NCBI GenBank assembly: GCA_014964245.1
Contig: JACVYH010000001.1
Location: forward strand, 5,848,001 to 5,912,000
Length of the DNA stretch: 64,000 bases
Direction: 5' to 3'
Source of the DNA: Nannizziopsis barbatae
Lineage: Eukaryota > Ascomycota > Eurotiomycetes > Onygenales > Nannizziopsiaceae
The notes beneath the pieces were generated by a model. The model saw only the letters and a program-made list of their open reading frames with translations. It had not been told where the DNA came from and made no database searches. The position numbers were made by a program, and so were the translations under genes. This document shows, piece after piece, positions 34,382 to 45,525 of the stretch. The number at the start of each line of letters is the position of its first letter. Position 1 is the stretch's first letter.

Positions 34382-34905
34382 TTGTGCTTGGCTATGTGCC
34401 TTTCAAATATCTGTTCTTTTCTTTTAGTGAGTTACAACAGCGTCGGCATTTTAATGTGGAAAGTGTTTGGAATGTTTTATCAAGGCAATACTGGTGTTTC
34501 TAAGGAGTACACAGTTTGTTTATTTACTGGCAGATGGGTTCTATCAGGAATGTTTGTTTCGTTGCATTTTCAAAAAGTTTAGGCTCTGAATCTGTACCTT
34601 GCATTTGTGATGGATAGGCTTAAGTTCAGAAATTTGAAGAAATTTTGTTCAATAAGAGCCTTCCAAGTCCCGAATTCTACCTTACTGTGCAAAAAGGAGG
34701 TAGCAAACATAAATCACAGTTAGTTCGCAAACGACAATGCTGGGCTATGTCAAATGAACGAAATCGAGGAGTACCACTCTATATCCATATATACTGTAAA
34801 ATACAAGTGCTGAGACCAGCTTTTCATTCAACGCAAGACGTAAGAACCGCGTACAACCCACATATGTGTATAAAAAGCCGATCAAACGCCCACCATGCAA
34901 TGCAA
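34382..34905. other. Convergent intergenic region, RRN3 / hydrolase
   Basis: 524 bases between convergent genes; presumably two 3' UTRs. No other feature is seen. Confidence 0.45.
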
Positions 34906-36021
34906 TCAGCTAACTTCCCGCCTTTGGTTGGCAGTCTCAAAAATTTTGCGTACATGCTCTGCCGCCGTCTGATAGAAATGATCGATCTGCGACTGATCTC
35001 GGAAGGGATTTGGTGATTTATCCCATGCGTGCTGTTGGCGCTCAATCATCATTGACCTTACTTTCTTTCCTTGTCTCTCAAGCTGATGTACGAACTGTTG
35101 ACCTTCGTGAAGCAGCATGTCCCATTCGCACATGTATATGAAGATGTCGCTAGGTAGAGATTCTGAGAGCATGCTATCCGGAGCGTGAATGGGAGAAGCA
35201 TAGGGTGAAGAGCGGTCGGCGTGGTTAGGGATATAACTGTCGTCAAAAAGGTTGGTGAGCACAGGAGAGATGGTCTTTTCGGGGTAGACGCATCGGTTTC
35301 GGCGAATGTCGCGGGCTAATAGAAAATCGAGGATTGGATACCAAGAGACAATGGAGACTATTTGGAGCTCGTTGGGGGATGTTGAGGTTGAGGGCGTCAA
35401 GAGGCTGTAAGATGAATCCTGACGGGGGAAATTTGGTCGCGTCGTCTCGTCGTTTACCGTGAAGGATGACTGGTTGTTGGCGTCAGTGCATATTAAACTT
35501 GAATAAAGACTGCGTAGTCGCATTGGAACAGAGAAAGACAGGTTCCCGCCCGCAGAGAAACCGGAAAGGGTGACCCGGCTTATGTCGAGCTGTAGTTCGT
35601 TGGCATGTTCTTGTAGGTATAGGAGAGCGTCGACGCCATCGTCGACAGCAGCCGGAAACGGATGTTCTGGTGCTAACCGGTATCCCACACTCACAAACAC
35701 GGCATCTGCAGTATTATTGACGACTTGTGCCCACCGAACGTCATCACTTGGTGATCCCAGACAGAAACCACCTCCATGGAAATTCACGACCACCGGATAT
35801 CTCCTGCCATTTAACGACGCTTGGGAATACTCCTTCGGTGTATAGAAATGCAATTTGAGAGAACGCGAACGTCCCGAATGCGACGGTATTTTGCGAATGA
35901 AATTGGCGGACTTTGGAAACGGGCGAGGAAAGCTATGGAAGAACATTCCGATCCGCATGAGCATTCGGAGCAGGATGGCCTTGAAGAGGAGCCACCAACG
36001 ACGTGTGGTTGATTGTGCCAT
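34906..36021 (-). CDS. GDXG alpha/beta hydrolase; candidate ergosteryl-aspartate hydrolase (ErdH)
   Basis: A single-exon alpha/beta hydrolase of the hormone-sensitive-lipase (HSL/GDXG) type. The frame is open to an ATG at 36180, but the ATG at 36021 (MAQSTTRRWW) is preferred, giving 371 aa, because it starts at a hydrophobic helix (LLFKAILLRMLMRIGMFF) usual for the family. Oxyanion motif HGGG at residues 82-85; nucleophile Ser156 in GFSAGG; probable acid Asp301 in CEWDMLL; His331 in QQHAWDK. The N-terminal helix suggests membrane association, fitting a lipid substrate. It lies head-to-head with the AspRS-DUF2156 fusion, 2.8 kb away. That fusion makes ergosteryl-aspartate in fungi, and a dedicated hydrolase, ErdH, removes the aspartate. 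The ErdH identity is inferred from family and neighbourhood; a general esterase is the alternative. Confidence 0.85.
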   Translation of the reverse strand: MAQSTTRRWWLLFKAILLRMLMRIGMFFHSFPRPFPKSANFIRKIPSHSGRSRSLKLHFYTPKEYSQASLNGRRYPVVVNFHGGGFCLGSPSDDVRWAQVVNNTADAVFVSVGYRLAPEHPFPAAVDDGVDALLYLQEHANELQLDISRVTLSGFSAGGNLSFSVPMRLRSLYSSLICTDANNQSSFTVNDETTRPNFPRQDSSYSLLTPSTSTSPNELQIVSIVSWYPILDFLLARDIRRNRCVYPEKTISPVLTNLFDDSYIPNHADRSSPYASPIHAPDSMLSESLPSDIFIYMCEWDMLLHEGQQFVHQLERQGKKVRSMMIERQQHAWDKSPNPFRDQSQIDHFYQTAAEHVRKIFETANQRREVS

Positions 36022-38829
36022 TGCAGAGGGCTTGTTTCCCGAGTTTATCGAGGCTTCAGGATGGCCATTCCAGTGAAGATATTGAGAAGGGGAGGCCCGG
36101 AGCGGAGCCGCTATCGAGCGATTTCGAGGTGCAGCAGGCAGAGAAGGGTCGGCGTTCTGCTCATTTGACCTTAGAAGCACAAATATTGTCAGTCAGCAAG
36201 GTCGTGACACGAAGTAAAATGACAGTTTGCAGACTGCAAATGGGATCAAAGATATATTTTGTGATGGGGTTTCAAGCAGTGGCAATGCCCAGACAGAGAC
36301 GCAGTAGTACTACGCGGCCCGAGAGACAGATCTTCAGAGGATTTAGTTACTCACCGGCCAGCCTCCCCGGTGCTTGAGTATATAACCAGACGTTTTCCCA
36401 GGGACGATATTTTTTTCTTCAGATGAGAAAACACAAGTCGAGGCGGCCAGTAAAAGGCAGAAGCTAGCCTTGAGAAAGAGTTGCCAAGTGGTAGCGCGAG
36501 CGGAGAATTGATCCTGAACAACCCACCAGGCGATGCCAACAATAAAAGAAATAAAGCGAGCAGGGCTACAATGCAGCCAGTGCTCTCAGGGATACAGGTA
36601 GAATCCCAGCACAAGATGGTGTCCATTCGGTCGGTCTAAGCACACGACGTCCCGCATTGTGACCCGGACTGAAGGGATGTTGTTGGGATTTGCGGATGGT
36701 TTCTGTTCCAGTCGCTGGTGATGTCAGGCACATTTTCGTGCCGGCAATGCCATTTAACTAAACTTTAACCTACCGGGGCTTGGCGTCGGTTCCTTGCACT
36801 TGAACCGAGTTTTGGGATCTAGCTGAAAAGGAGTAAAGTTAGCAGTAGGTATTCCAAATGTGAAGCAAGGAATCTAGAGAGTGTAGTTTACACGATGAAT
36901 GCTAGAGTGATACCTCTTGGCTGGAAGGTTGCTTAGAGAATAGGGGTAGTTAACTGGCTCAAGGCACAGAGTAGCTTCTTATTAGGGTTGGTCATGCTGA
37001 CTGGCCCTAATCGCTTGGGAAGTTTTACAGGCGCATTGCCATACTGAACACAGCACAAGCACCACCATTTTAGTCCGTCTCCTGTTTCTTAGCAAAAGGT
37101 CTAACTACTCCCTACCTATTCGTCGACTATATATGAGGATGTTTTAGACCCAGCTTTGAACAATTTCTATCTACCTAGGCTCATACAATTACACCTAGCT
37201 CGGTGAAACCGATCCAAGACACGGGCAACCAATGTGTGACTGAGCACGATCGGGCTCGACGTCCATTTAAGGGATTCCATACTATTGATGTTACATCAAT
37301 TTACCAAGTTAACCATCCCTTGGTGCCCAATTTTGGAAAACCCGGCGGTAATTAGGAGTGTGGTCGGAATACAATGCTATATTTATCCTCTTTTATCCAA
37401 CTGAAGCATCCTGCTACACACTCTAGCCGAAAATCAACCTTTAGTAAAGGATTAGCATTTCTTGGGCTTCGGGATCTTCAAGAAATCCATCCAGAAGAAA
37501 TATCGGCCTTCCTATTATGGTCATCACCTGGGCCCAGTAGTAGTAATGAGGCTCCTCGGACCTCGGAGTACCAAAGCATGCATACATAAATAGACATGGG
37601 CTCCCCCAAGTAACAAAATGCCCCATTTCGCATGGAAATAAGAGTTCAGGACCGCAGAGCGTAACTATCGCTCCATACGAGTGACAAAATTTTTCTGTTC
37701 GGGACGCAAGAGGGCAGAACCCTGGCTGTGTTCCGAGGGATCCCGACGGATCCGCATTCCAGGCCCTCCAAGAGAGCGTACTGTGTGGCAGCGATGAGGT
37801 AAGGTACAAGTAACCCTAGAGCGTTCTGGTAGCGCTGGAGGTACTTCATCAAGGAAAAGTCCCTGGCCCTCAATAAAACAGTAAAAAAGGCTAGAAAGCT
37901 GGAGAGAAGGAGAGAAAGAATGACGGAAAAAGACGGGGTCACAGGATGTGACGTAAAAGATAAGGTTTCGGATCGCGGACTTGCAGCCATGCTGACATCA
38001 TAACCATATCTCAATTGCACTAGCGCTAGCTGAGTCATCGCGGTTTCGCAGCGGTTCGGTGGCCTTGGCAGCTACCAGAATGACAACATCGTGCAGGAAT
38101 TTCCGGAAGCCGTGAAATCCTGGCGGGTCTGCAACAGAAGAATCAGGAGGAAATATCGCCGACCAGAGAAGACGAGGCCGCGGCTTTCGTAGGGAATCAT
38201 TGCTGATAAGAACTCACTAAGGCCGTCAAACGCTGGCTTTCGGTTGCTGGTTGGAACTCCTTAGCGTGCTCCAAATTCTCACACCCCTGGATACGAGGGT
38301 ATTCAAATATCCATTCCGGACCCGCCCATTGCAGAGTGCATGATAAATCCCAGCCAGGCCACAGGCGTTCTATAAGACTTCCTTTGCTCCCCCGCCGGCA
38401 CCCTCCGACTAAAAGTCATTTCATCATTCTTTGATAGATCGCATTATTAGTGCAGCGCATCGTGTCATCAAGTTGGGTACTTCTTTCCACTGCGGTGTGA
38501 TCCTTCACCCCTCCCCCTCTTTAGCACGAAAAGCGTCATCGATTGCTTCATCGCGAAAAGTTCCCTGCAAAAGTTCTCCCAAGAAGGTGAATTCACTCCC
38601 GGCCGTGAGTCTCTTGCGGCCATTGCGTATATCACTTGTCCCTGAAAAGCTCGTCCGTTTTGCGACCCAAAGCTGACTCTCGGGGCCTTTCCATGGTTTA
38701 GATTTTGAATTTCTCCCAAATTCATATTTTTCGGCCGTATTCGACCTTCTTCCGCCCGGGCATTACAATTCACACCATATAAGCTTTTGGGTTTGAGAAG
38801 TGTCCCGAGAAACGAAAGAGGGAAAAGAG
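36022..38829. promoter_or_regulatory. Divergent 2.8-kb region between hydrolase and AspRS-DUF2156 gene
   Basis: Holds the promoters of both divergent genes. Long minus-strand open frames at 37441-38038 have no recognisable domain and conflicting frames, so I do not call a gene. The last 400 bases before 38830 are C/T-rich and probably the leader of the synthetase gene. Confidence 0.45.
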
Positions 38830-41706
38830 ATGGGTAACACCTCTCCGGAGGGCAGCACAAATGGTGTCGCTGCCAAACTACCAAGCAAGCCCACGATGTC
38901 GATCAAGCAGGCTATTGCAAAGATAAAACATGCCAGCTTATCCGATCCTGATCTGCCATCTCCTCGGCGGAGGAGTCTGGCTCAATTCATGCATACTCGC
39001 GAATTCGTGTCGTCAAGCGAGGATACCAGTGACGACAACGACTCTAGAAGCAGAAAAGAAATCAAGCGTGAGGCTCGCCGACAGGCCAAATCACACTCTC
39101 GCTCTCGATTGAGTGAAGATTCTTCAATTGATCTGGCGAGGAAGAAAGAAAGAGATGAGCAGGCTGCAAAAGAAGAGACGGAGGAGATGCGGGCGCGATA
39201 TGGTGATCTGCCCCTGATGCAGTCACGGGACCGTCCGAGAGAAGCCACATGCAAGTTCGAAACCATCACTCCTGAAATGGACGGCATGGAGATCACTTTC
39301 CGCGCCCGACTTCATGTCGTTCGGCGGATGGGCCCGAAGTTGGTTTTCCTCGTCTTCCGTCAGCAGGTGACGACCTTGCAAGCCGTTCTGACCGAGACCA
39401 AGGGTCAGATATCCACCTTGATGGTACAATGGGCTGAACATATCCGTGTTGGCTCTATCATGAAAGTAAAGGGTATCCTTAAAAAGCCCTTGGTTCCTGT
39501 CATCGGGACCACGATACACGATATTGAGATTCATATCCAAGAGATTCACTGTGTTGTCCGGAGAGAAGAGCCGACGCCCTTCAGCGTTTATGAAGCCGAG
39601 CTACCGGCAGCAGAGGAGGAGAAGATTGATGGTAGACGAACTAGAATACCAGACCGAACGAGATTGTCAAACCGCATCTTAGATTTGCGCACAGATACTT
39701 CCCAGTCCATTTTCCGCCTTCAATCGGTCATCTCATCTTACTTCCGGCGAGTTCTAGAAGACAACGGCTTTATCGAGATTCATACTCCAAAACTACAAGG
39801 TGCCGCAACCGAATCAGGAGCGAGTGTTTTCCACGTCGACTACTTCGGTCGCCCGGCATTTTTGGCCCAAAGTCCTCAGCTAGCAAAGCAGATGGCTATT
39901 GCTTCCGATTTCGAACGTGTTTATGAGATCGGTGCCGTTTTCCGCGCCGAAAATTCGAACACTCACCGACATTTGACAGAATATACAGGCCTGGATATTG
40001 AAATGGCAATCGAAGAACATTACCACGAGTCACTTGAGATCCTTGACCAAGTGATCAAATCCATGTTCGCAGCTATATACGGCAAGCACAGACGCGAGGT
40101 GCAGATCATAAAACACCAATTTCCTTCCGAGGACCTGGTTTGGTTGGAACAGACGCCTATCATCGCTTTCAGTGAAGGCATTGCAATGTTGAATGAGTCG
40201 GGATGGCGAACTGAGGACGACCAAGAATTATCTGACCAGGAAGATCTTGGGACCCGAGACGAAATTCGACTGGGAGAATTGATGAAGCAAAAGTATCATA
40301 CCGACTATTACATTATCGATAAATTTCCTGCAACTGCTCGACCCTTTTATGCTATGCCTGATCCCAACGATAATCGTTTCACCAATTCATACGATATCTT
40401 TGTGCGAGGTCAAGAAATTGTCTCTGGTGGACAACGTATCCATGATCCCATCATGTTGGAAGAGCGTATGCGAAAGATGGGAATTGACCCTGCTACTATG
40501 GAAGAATATATGGAAGGGTTTCGATGGGGTGCTCCTCCACACGCCGGTGCTGGTATCGGCTTGGAACGAATTCTCATGCTTATACTCAAGCTTGGCAACA
40601 TTCGTCTAGCATCACTGTTCCACCGCGATCCTAAGAGCTTCCCAGCTCATGAACCAGTGCTCACTTTAAGACATCCTGAAGCGTCTACGCTCAATCCACC
40701 GTGGTTGGCCGATTCCGCCTCGAGTATATCGAGTGAACACAAACTTCAAGATCTCTCCGAACTCATCGCAAATTATGGCGACGCTACATCTACATCCTGG
40801 TTTGACGAGCGGTTCCAAATCTGGAGAGACACGAACACTGGTGCTGCTGTCTCTTTCGTCCCAACCCATGGCTACGCTATCATTGCTGGCAATCCACTTT
40901 GTGACGTGTCTCAATACCCTAGGATCGTCACTCAATTTCTCCGCTGGCTCAAGAAAGAGACCAAATACAGACCTATCTGGATTCTATGCTCTGTCGAAGT
41001 CGAAGAAATTCTCGGCGAGAGACTTGGATGGCGCACACTATCATGCGTCGCCGAGGAGCGTGTTGATCCAGCACAAAATCGAGCCGCTTCAGACGGTGAA
41101 ATTTCCCGCAAGATTCGCCAGGCCGAGAATCATGGCGTGAAAGTCACGACTCTTCCATTTGGCCAGCCTATCCCGGAAGATATTCAAAAGCAAATCGACG
41201 GCCGTATCAAGGATTGGCTCGACAATCGCAAAGGCACACAAATCCATCTTTCCAACATTACTCCCTGGCGCGACCAACGCCACCGGCAATACTTCTACGC
41301 TACAGACCGCGAAGGCACCATCTGCTCTTTCGTCGCGCTTACACAGCTCTCTCCGAGAAATGGCATGCAAGTTAAATACTCTTTGGACTTCCCCGGCGCA
41401 CCATCTGGCTCTATCGAATACATCGTCACCCACGCCATCCAAATCGCAGCCAAAAACGGCGTCAAGAACCTTACTTTTGGCGGCGGAGCTACCGCCCATA
41501 TGAACCCTGGGCATAATATCAGCGCCGGTAAGGCGAAGATGCTCTCAACTACGTATGATACTATCGTCAAGCAGTTCAAGCTCAATCGCAAAACAGAATT
41601 CAGAGCGAAACTAGGAGCCCAGGAGGATCCGGTTTATATCGCATATCCAAAACGCGGACTGGGCACGAAGGGTATCCGAGCAATTTTGAGCTTTTTCGAA
41701 GATTAA
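38830..41706 (+). CDS. erdS: AspRS-DUF2156 fusion; ergosteryl-3beta-O-L-aspartate synthase (ErdS)
   Basis: A bifunctional enzyme. A class II aspartyl-tRNA synthetase charges tRNA-Asp, and a C-terminal DUF2156 (GNAT-like, related to bacterial MprF) aminoacyltransferase passes aspartate to the 3beta-hydroxyl of ergosterol. Single exon of 958 aa; ATG at 38830 is the first in frame. Residues 1-135 are disordered and basic. The OB-fold anticodon domain spans about 140-245. The AspRS core follows, with the AspRS loop ATESGASVFHVDYFG, motif 2 FRAENSNTHRHLTEYTGLD (about 371-389), GGQRIHDP, and motif 3 GIGLERILMLILKLGNIR with HRDPKSF (about 575-605). DUF2156 spans about 640-955 and contains FVPTHGYAIIAGNPLCD, YSLDFPGAPSGSIEY and NLTFGGGA. 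This domain order is that of fungal ErdS. Residues needed for transfer are inferred from family membership. A separate ordinary AspRS gene should exist elsewhere. Confidence 0.93.
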   Translation: MGNTSPEGSTNGVAAKLPSKPTMSIKQAIAKIKHASLSDPDLPSPRRRSLAQFMHTREFVSSSEDTSDDNDSRSRKEIKREARRQAKSHSRSRLSEDSSIDLARKKERDEQAAKEETEEMRARYGDLPLMQSRDRPREATCKFETITPEMDGMEITFRARLHVVRRMGPKLVFLVFRQQVTTLQAVLTETKGQISTLMVQWAEHIRVGSIMKVKGILKKPLVPVIGTTIHDIEIHIQEIHCVVRREEPTPFSVYEAELPAAEEEKIDGRRTRIPDRTRLSNRILDLRTDTSQSIFRLQSVISSYFRRVLEDNGFIEIHTPKLQGAATESGASVFHVDYFGRPAFLAQSPQLAKQMAIASDFERVYEIGAVFRAENSNTHRHLTEYTGLDIEMAIEEHYHESLEILDQVIKSMFAAIYGKHRREVQIIKHQFPSEDLVWLEQTPIIAFSEGIAMLNESGWRTEDDQELSDQEDLGTRDEIRLGELMKQKYHTDYYIIDKFPATARPFYAMPDPNDNRFTNSYDIFVRGQEIVSGGQRIHDPIMLEERMRKMGIDPATMEEYMEGFRWGAPPHAGAGIGLERILMLILKLGNIRLASLFHRDPKSFPAHEPVLTLRHPEASTLNPPWLADSASSISSEHKLQDLSELIANYGDATSTSWFDERFQIWRDTNTGAAVSFVPTHGYAIIAGNPLCDVSQYPRIVTQFLRWLKKETKYRPIWILCSVEVEEILGERLGWRTLSCVAEERVDPAQNRAASDGEISRKIRQAENHGVKVTTLPFGQPIPEDIQKQIDGRIKDWLDNRKGTQIHLSNITPWRDQRHRQYFYATDREGTICSFVALTQLSPRNGMQVKYSLDFPGAPSGSIEYIVTHAIQIAAKNGVKNLTFGGGATAHMNPGHNISAGKAKMLSTTYDTIVKQFKLNRKTEFRAKLGAQEDPVYIAYPKRGLGTKGIRAILSFFED

Positions 41707-42755
41707 AATCTCTACTTTTTCTTAAAAGGATTCTTCCCTCGTTTTCTTTATGTGGCTTTTTTATTGCAAAGCGAAGACTTATTCGACACATTACCTTCCT
41801 GGGTTTCTTGAAGCTATGTTCGCTGACTTTGGTTGCCATCGTAATGATGCATGTTCGTGTATGTATCCTGTAGCCTTGTTGTAATGGTTTCTTATGAAAT
41901 AAAATCTTTATTTTACCTTGCTTATTTTTGCAATATCCTGATTTCGTGATTTATCTCTTACCATTGTCATCTTTCTTGGTTGTCCGTTTTCCGTCTCAAT
42001 TTCTCAAGGTTGTTGCTCTAGTTAGGTAGATGTTCCTCCTGGCCGAGGGCGTAATAATATTAAAACATAAAATTCTTTTTCTAAAGCATCCTTGAATAGC
42101 CCATCATACAGTACGGAGTAGGTAATTGCTCTACAAAAGCCGATTGCTTTCCCTTACATATGAAGCAAGTAACCAAGACAAAGGTACTTGCACACTGGGA
42201 CCGAGAGGTACTTTTATCTTCACCAAAGTCACTAGGCCAAATAAGTACCTCCTAATATGTCTGAGCTAGCATTTCTGATGAGGCACAGTACATACATAGC
42301 TACGTGGATACTGTATGCATCGTGATTGTTATTGGTAGTGACAGTGAATGGCGAGGCAGAAAATTCCTTGTTCACCTTCACTTTTATGCAATCGCTCATT
42401 TATCAGTTGTTACAAGGTCTACTAGTACTCCGTAATGGCACACAAATTATGAACATGGACAGATCCTGGTTAAGCTATCTAACACCTATCATCTAGTCTC
42501 CATTTGAAAAGAACAAAACTAGTGAAAGATCAATATCCTCAGGTGTCCCAAATAAAGATGCGGCACAACAAACGCCTCTCTGGTTTGCAAACCGATGGGG
42601 GTAAAGTCATTAAAACTGGGGGCTTGAAACATTCTCATCGCATAAAAACATAACCATTTGACCTTTGCTTTTTATCCCGAACCCCGTTGTATCCTCATGC
42701 GACATTGTAAACAGAATAAAGGGCAAAAAGAAATTCATCGAGTTTTGTTTAGCAT
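41707..42755. other. Convergent intergenic region, ErdS / HSP90
   Basis: About 1.05 kb, AT-rich, containing the two 3' UTRs and exact copies of TACGGAGTA (42112-42120) and TACTCCGTA (42426-42434). No gene is visible. Confidence 0.45.
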
Positions 42756-44980
42756 TTAATCAACCTCCTCCATGGCGCTCTCACCGGCAGGCTCAGCAGC
42801 AGCAGCAGCTTCCTCAGCCTTCTCCTCAGCAGTCTCAGGCTCATCTTCGACGTTCAAGCCAAGAGAGACAAGCTTGTGGATGCGCTCAGCGAAACCGGCG
42901 GGCTCATCAATGGTGAAACCAGAGACAAGGAGGGAGGTCTCGTAAAGGAGCTGAGTGATAGACTTGACGGTGCGGTCATTCTCGCCATCGGCCTCGACCT
43001 TCTTCTTCAACTCCTGGATGATAGGAGAGCGAGGAGAGATCTCAAAAGTCTTCTTGGAAGCCATGTAAGAGCTCATGGAGGTGTCACGGAGGGCCTGGGC
43101 CTTCATGATACGCTCCATGTTGGCGGACCAACCGAACTGGCCAGTACGGATAGCGCATGGAGAGCCAACCAACTTGTGGGAAACGACAACCTTCTCGACC
43201 TTGTCGCCCAAGACGTTCTTGAGAGCCTTGGCGAGGTCTTCATATTCCTTCTCCTCGGCTTCGCGAGTCTTCTTCTCCTCCTCGGTCTCCTCGAGCTCGA
43301 AGTCCTTGGTGATGTCGACGAGTTTCTTACCATCGAATTCCTTGAGTTGGGTCATGGCATATTCATCAATGGGGTCAACCAGGAAGAGGACTTCGAAGTT
43401 CTTCTCCTTGAGGGAGTCAAGGAAGGGGGATTTCTGAACGGCCTTGAGAGATTCGCCAGTGATGTAGTACATTTGCTTCTGGTGCTCTTGCATGCGGGTA
43501 ACGTAGTCGGTGAGAGAGGTAGTCTCATCACCAGACTTGGTGGAGTGGAAGCGGAGAAGCTTGGCAAGAGTCTGGCGGTTCTGGGAGTCCTCGTGGATAC
43601 CGAGCTTGATGTTCTTGCTGAACGCGGTGTAGAACTTGTCGAACATTTCGCGGTCCTCGGCGATCTCATTGAAGAGCTCAATAGACTTCTTGACAATGTT
43701 CTTCTTGATGACTTTCATGATCTTGTTCTGCTGGAGAGTCTCACGGGACAGGTTGAGGGGAAGATCCTCAGAGTCAACAACACCCTTGATGAAGCTGAGC
43801 CACTCAGGGACGAGGTCGGTGGCATCATCAGTGATGAAAACGCGGCGAACGTAAAGCTTGATGTTGTTCTTGGTCTTCTTGGTCTCGAAAAGATCAAATG
43901 GAGCACGCTTGGGAACGAAGAGGATGGCACGGAATTCGAGCTGACCCTCAACAGAGAAGTGCTTGACGGCAAGGTGGTCCTCCCAATCGCTAGTAATATG
44001 TTAGAACGCATCGCTCCAAAAGTTCAAAAGGCACTCAAGGGCAACTTACTTGGAAAGGGTCTTGTAGAATGAGCCGTACTCTTCCTGGGTGATATCCGCA
44101 GGGTTGCGAGTCCAGATTGGCTTGGTCTTATTGAGCTCTTCCTCCTCAATCTTGGATTCCTTGACCTTCTTTGTCTTCTTGGCCTTCTTCTCTTCCTCCT
44201 CATCGTCGACTTCCTCGATCTTGGCCTCCTTGTTGTCGTCCTCTTCGGCCTTAGTCTCCTCCTCATCTTCATCAGGAACCTCCTTCTCAGTCTCTTTCAA
44301 GACATGGAGATAGATGGGGTAAGAGATAAACTCGGAGTGCTTCTTGACAACTTCCTTAATTCGGCTCTCGTTTAAGTAATCGGCCTGTTCCTCCTTGAGG
44401 TGGAGGATCATCTTGGTACCGCGGCCGAGTGGGGCACCCTCAGTGTCCTGGCTCAAGGTGAAAGTACCACCTGCGCTGGACTCCCAAATGTATTGCTCGT
44501 CATCATTGTGTTTTGAGATAACAGTGACCTTGTCTGCAACGAGATAGGCGGAGTAGAAACCGACACCGAATTGACCAATCATGGAAATATCAGCACCAGC
44601 GGTGAGAGCTTCCATGAACTGCTTGGTGCCAGAGCGGGCAATGGTACCAAGGTTGTTAACAAGATCCTGTCGCAGTTGTCAGTATTGGCTCATTCGAAAA
44701 CTCAATTCCACGTCTGACTTACAGCTTTGGTCATACCAATACCGGTATCTTGAATGGTGAGAGTTCGCGCCTCCTTGTTAGGAATGATATCAATGCGGAG
44801 ATCCTTTCCGGAGTCGAGCTTGCTGGGATCCGAAAGAGCCTCATATCTGATCTTGTCGAGGGCATCGGAACAGTTGGAAATCAACTCTCGAAGGAAAATC
44901 TCTTTGTTCGAGTAAACAGTGTTGATAATGAGCGACAGGAGCTGAGAGATCTCAGCCTGGAACTCAAAAGTTTCAGACAT
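42756..44980 (-). CDS. HSP90: Cytosolic Hsp90 chaperone
   Basis: The essential ATP-driven chaperone for kinases and receptors. Exons on the minus strand: 44980..44723, 44666..44050, 43989..42756, giving 702 aa in phase. The N-terminal GHKL ATPase has NKEIFLRELISN with catalytic Glu32, DTGIGM, and GQFGVGFYSAYLVADKV. A charged linker (DEDEEETKAEEDDNKEAK ... KKAKKTKK) follows, then the middle domain with DWEDHLAVKHFSVEGQLEF, LPLNLSRETLQQNKI and the C-terminal dimerisation domain. It ends with MEEVD, the TPR co-chaperone docking motif of cytosolic Hsp90. Codon usage is strongly biased, as in highly expressed genes. A 5' UTR intron and heat-shock-type elements are proposed upstream. Confidence 0.97.
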
Positions 44981-45000
44981 GTTTGCAAAGAAGAAGTGTT

Positions 45001-45128
45001 CTATAGTTTCAAAACAAGTCAGTGAATGGAAAGAGAAGCTTCAGATAGTAATGAAGAGTGTCTGCGAGGCACTTTGGAGTTGAGGAAAGTGTGAAAGCTA
45101 TAGGCAACAGCAGGAACCAGGTACTCAC
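45001..45128 (-). other. Probable 5' UTR intron of HSP90
   Basis: On the minus strand a donor GTGAGTAC at 45128 is followed, 128 bases on, by CTGACTTGTTTTGAAACTATAG (branch-site-like CTGAC and AG acceptor ending at 45001), 20 bases before the ATG. The splice is inferred from signals only. Confidence 0.5.
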
Positions 45129-45505
45129 ATGAAGCGGTTAATAAAGTGAGAATTGAAAGGTGAGTATGCTAAAGAGCTTGTAGATTGCAAAAGAAAGGGA
45201 ATACTGAGCACACAAAGCAAGAAGAGGGACAGGATATTTTATGGCGGAAGATGTGAGGAAGAGAAGAGAAGGAGGAAGAGGAAGAAGAGCAAAGAAATAG
45301 AATTTTGAAGCTTTCGCGCAGAGCCTGAACGAATCTTCCACCAACTTCCATGACTTGCTGTGGTTTCCACGCCCAATTGGGGCAGGCCGCGCTAAGCCCA
45401 AACAGGTTAAGTCGGAACATCGGTTTCCAAGGAAACGCGGTTTCTTTTCTTTTCTCTCCACAACAGAAAGATTTTGATGAACGCGCCCTCTGTTGATGCA
45501 AGGGA

Positions 45506-45525
45506 GTTCTTGAAATATGTTTCTG
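45506..45525 (-). promoter_or_regulatory. Heat-shock-element-like repeat upstream of HSP90
   Basis: GTTCTTGAAATATGTTTC contains an inverted TTCnnGAA pair (45507-45514) and a further TTTC unit, resembling an HSF binding site, about 530 bases upstream of the HSP90 ATG. Position relative to the transcription start is unknown. Confidence 0.35.

Noticed and set aside
37441..38038. Two overlapping minus-strand open frames between the hydrolase and ErdS-type gene
   Set aside because: No domain, composition unlike neighbouring genes, frames conflict and no splice structure improves them.
42876..44072. A 398-aa plus-strand open frame opposite HSP90
   Set aside because: It is the shadow of strongly codon-biased HSP90 on the other strand; no independent motif.
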